From Bradyrhizobium nanningense (lineage in GTDB: Bacteria; Pseudomonadota; Alphaproteobacteria; Rhizobiales; Xanthobacteraceae): 64,000 nt of DNA. Positions 63,007 through 64,000 of the stretch are shown here, piece after piece; positions within the stretch are counted from its first letter, which is position 1, and each line of letters opens with the position of its first letter. The stretch lies in NCBI RefSeq assembly GCF_004114535.1, contig NZ_LBJC01000007.1, forward strand, positions 186,001-250,000, read 5' to 3'. The notes under the pieces were generated by a model. The model ran no database searches. It saw only the letters and a list, made by a program, of their open reading frames with translations, and had not been told where the DNA came from. The position numbers were made by a program, and so were the translations under genes.

Positions 63007-63999
63007 TCACGAGCCGCTCTTCGGCAGATAATCGTTGGTGTAGAACGCCTTCGGGTTTTCCTTGGCCTTGGCATCCAGCCCGCCATATTCGACCAGCAGA
63101 TTGACGGTCTCAGTCATGTTCTGGTCGGTGACCTGGAACGGACGCTTGCCCTTGGTCTCCGCGGTCCGATAGAGCGGAATGGTCAGCTCGAAACCTTGCG
63201 TCAGCGTGTCGATCTTGCCGCCCTTGGGGTTGGCATCGAGGATCGATTGCGCCGCCGCCTTCGGCTCCTTCTCGGCGGCTTCGACGGCCTTGGTCGTCGC
63301 CGACATGAAGCGGCGGACGAGATCGGCATTGGCCTTCACGTAGTCGGTGTTGGCGATGATGCCTGACGACACCATGTTGATGCCGTAGTCGGCGAACTTG
63401 ATCGGATAGACGTCCTTGCCGGTGGCGTCCTTGATCTTCATCGACTGGTCCATGACATAGCCGAGCAACAGATCAGCCTGACCGTTGATGACGGCGTTGA
63501 GCTTGGTCTGGCCGTCGCCGGCGACCGTCTGGAAGTCGCTCTCCTTCAAGCCGGTCTTCTTCAGGAACAGCGGCCAGATCTGGGTCATGGAATCCGCGGG
63601 TGTGATCGCCACCGTCTTGCCCTTGATGTCCTCGGGTTTCTTGATGTTCTTGTCGACGAAGCCCATGGCGGACATCGGTGAGGTCTGCAGCAGCACGCCG
63701 GTCGCAACCACGGGCGCACCCTTGATCGCGGCGCGCATCATGGTAGGGACGTCGACATAGCCGAAATTGGCGGTCTTGGCCGCGACGGCCTGCGTGGTGG
63801 CAGCCGAGCCGCGGCCTTCCTGGATCTCGAGGTCGATGCCCTCGGCCGCATAGATGCCCTTGGCCTTGCCGTAATAGAACGGCGCATGCTCGCCATAAAC
63901 GTACCAGTTCAGCATCAGCACGACCTTGTCGGCTGCCTGCGCCGGCACCGCCGCAAACACCATCAGCGCCGCCGAGACGGCTCCTATCCACCGCTTCAT
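63007..63999 (-). CDS. ABC transporter substrate-binding protein, NMT1/THI5-like
   Basis: The 330-residue periplasmic protein has a signal peptide (MKRWIGAVSAALMVFAAVPA, cleavage after AQA), the family segment LNWYVYGEHAPFYYGKAKGI, and GYVDVPTMMRA. Relatives bind taurine, sulfonates, pyrimidine precursors or riboflavin; EGRGSAATTQAVAAKTANFG fits this group. The ligand is not known. It is complete, ending one base from the right edge, and is co-directional with the ATPase and the catabolic genes downstream. Confidence 0.9.
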   Translation of the reverse strand: MKRWIGAVSAALMVFAAVPAQAADKVVLMLNWYVYGEHAPFYYGKAKGIYAAEGIDLEIQEGRGSAATTQAVAAKTANFGYVDVPTMMRAAIKGAPVVATGVLLQTSPMSAMGFVDKNIKKPEDIKGKTVAITPADSMTQIWPLFLKKTGLKESDFQTVAGDGQTKLNAVINGQADLLLGYVMDQSMKIKDATGKDVYPIKFADYGINMVSSGIIANTDYVKANADLVRRFMSATTKAVEAAEKEPKAAAQSILDANPKGGKIDTLTQGFELTIPLYRTAETKGKRPFQVTDQNMTETVNLLVEYGGLDAKAKENPKAFYTNDYLPKSGS

Positions 64000-64000
64000 C

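Overview
This 64 kb window is chromosomal DNA from a GC-rich alphaproteobacterium, most likely a Bradyrhizobium or close relative. The evidence is the gene content (paa operon, several PHA and lipid genes, CYP102-type P450, DUF993, DUF6489, many peptide ABC transporters), the ATGA-type gene overlaps, and dense intergenic palindromic repeats of the kind found in Bradyrhizobium and Rhodopseudomonas. I see no tRNA, rRNA, transposase, phage gene or CRISPR array. The species call is inference.

Layout. 1-5.1 kb: tail of an OsmC protein, a MocR-type regulator divergent from an EamA exporter, a YeeE/YedE sulfur transporter and a quinone-oxidoreductase-like gene. 5.3-12 kb: phenylacetate degradation genes in the order paaX-A-B-C-D-E-I-K on the minus strand, with a clear promoter between paaX and paaA. 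12-19 kb: an alpha/beta hydrolase, a DUF445 membrane protein, a phasin with a palindromic operator, and an ATGA-coupled set of small PhaE/R-like subunit, class III/IV-sized PhaC and GNAT acetyltransferase; then another hydrolase and a spermidine-synthase-like protein. 19-26.2 kb: a lipid-flavoured run on the minus strand (DUF6489, alpha/beta hydrolase, WS/DGAT, epoxide hydrolase, fused P450-reductase).

26.5-40.3 kb: twelve co-directional genes. Two complete Dpp/Opp-type ABC transporters flank two predicted Ntn-type hydrolases (a GGT-family protein and a DUF1028 protein). A good sigma-54 promoter match lies upstream, and a terminator-like hairpin follows the first binding protein. I regard this as the best candidate for an undescribed system: nitrogen-controlled uptake and intracellular amide hydrolysis. 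The GGT-family protein appears to lack the arginine that binds gamma-glutamyl donors.

40.4-50.7 kb: a CnbZ-like protein; a histidine kinase, receiver and receiver-adenylate cyclase set joined by 4-nt overlaps; and an RND efflux operon with a TetR repressor and a perfect 9-4-9 operator. 50.7-56.9 kb: a split ThDP decarboxylase (ComD/ComE-like) divergent from a P450, ornithine aminotransferase, a periplasmic protein with two Spy-like LTXXQ repeats, and a small 66-residue protein. 57-64 kb: a minus-strand catabolic cluster (enolase-superfamily dehydratase, Gfo/Idh/MocA oxidoreductase, DUF993 aldolase-like protein, sugar isomerase) with an ABC transporter whose permease is not in the window.

At least eleven palindromic repeats in six or so families sit in the gaps. 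All lie between co-directional genes or between converging 3' ends; none lies in a divergent promoter gap.
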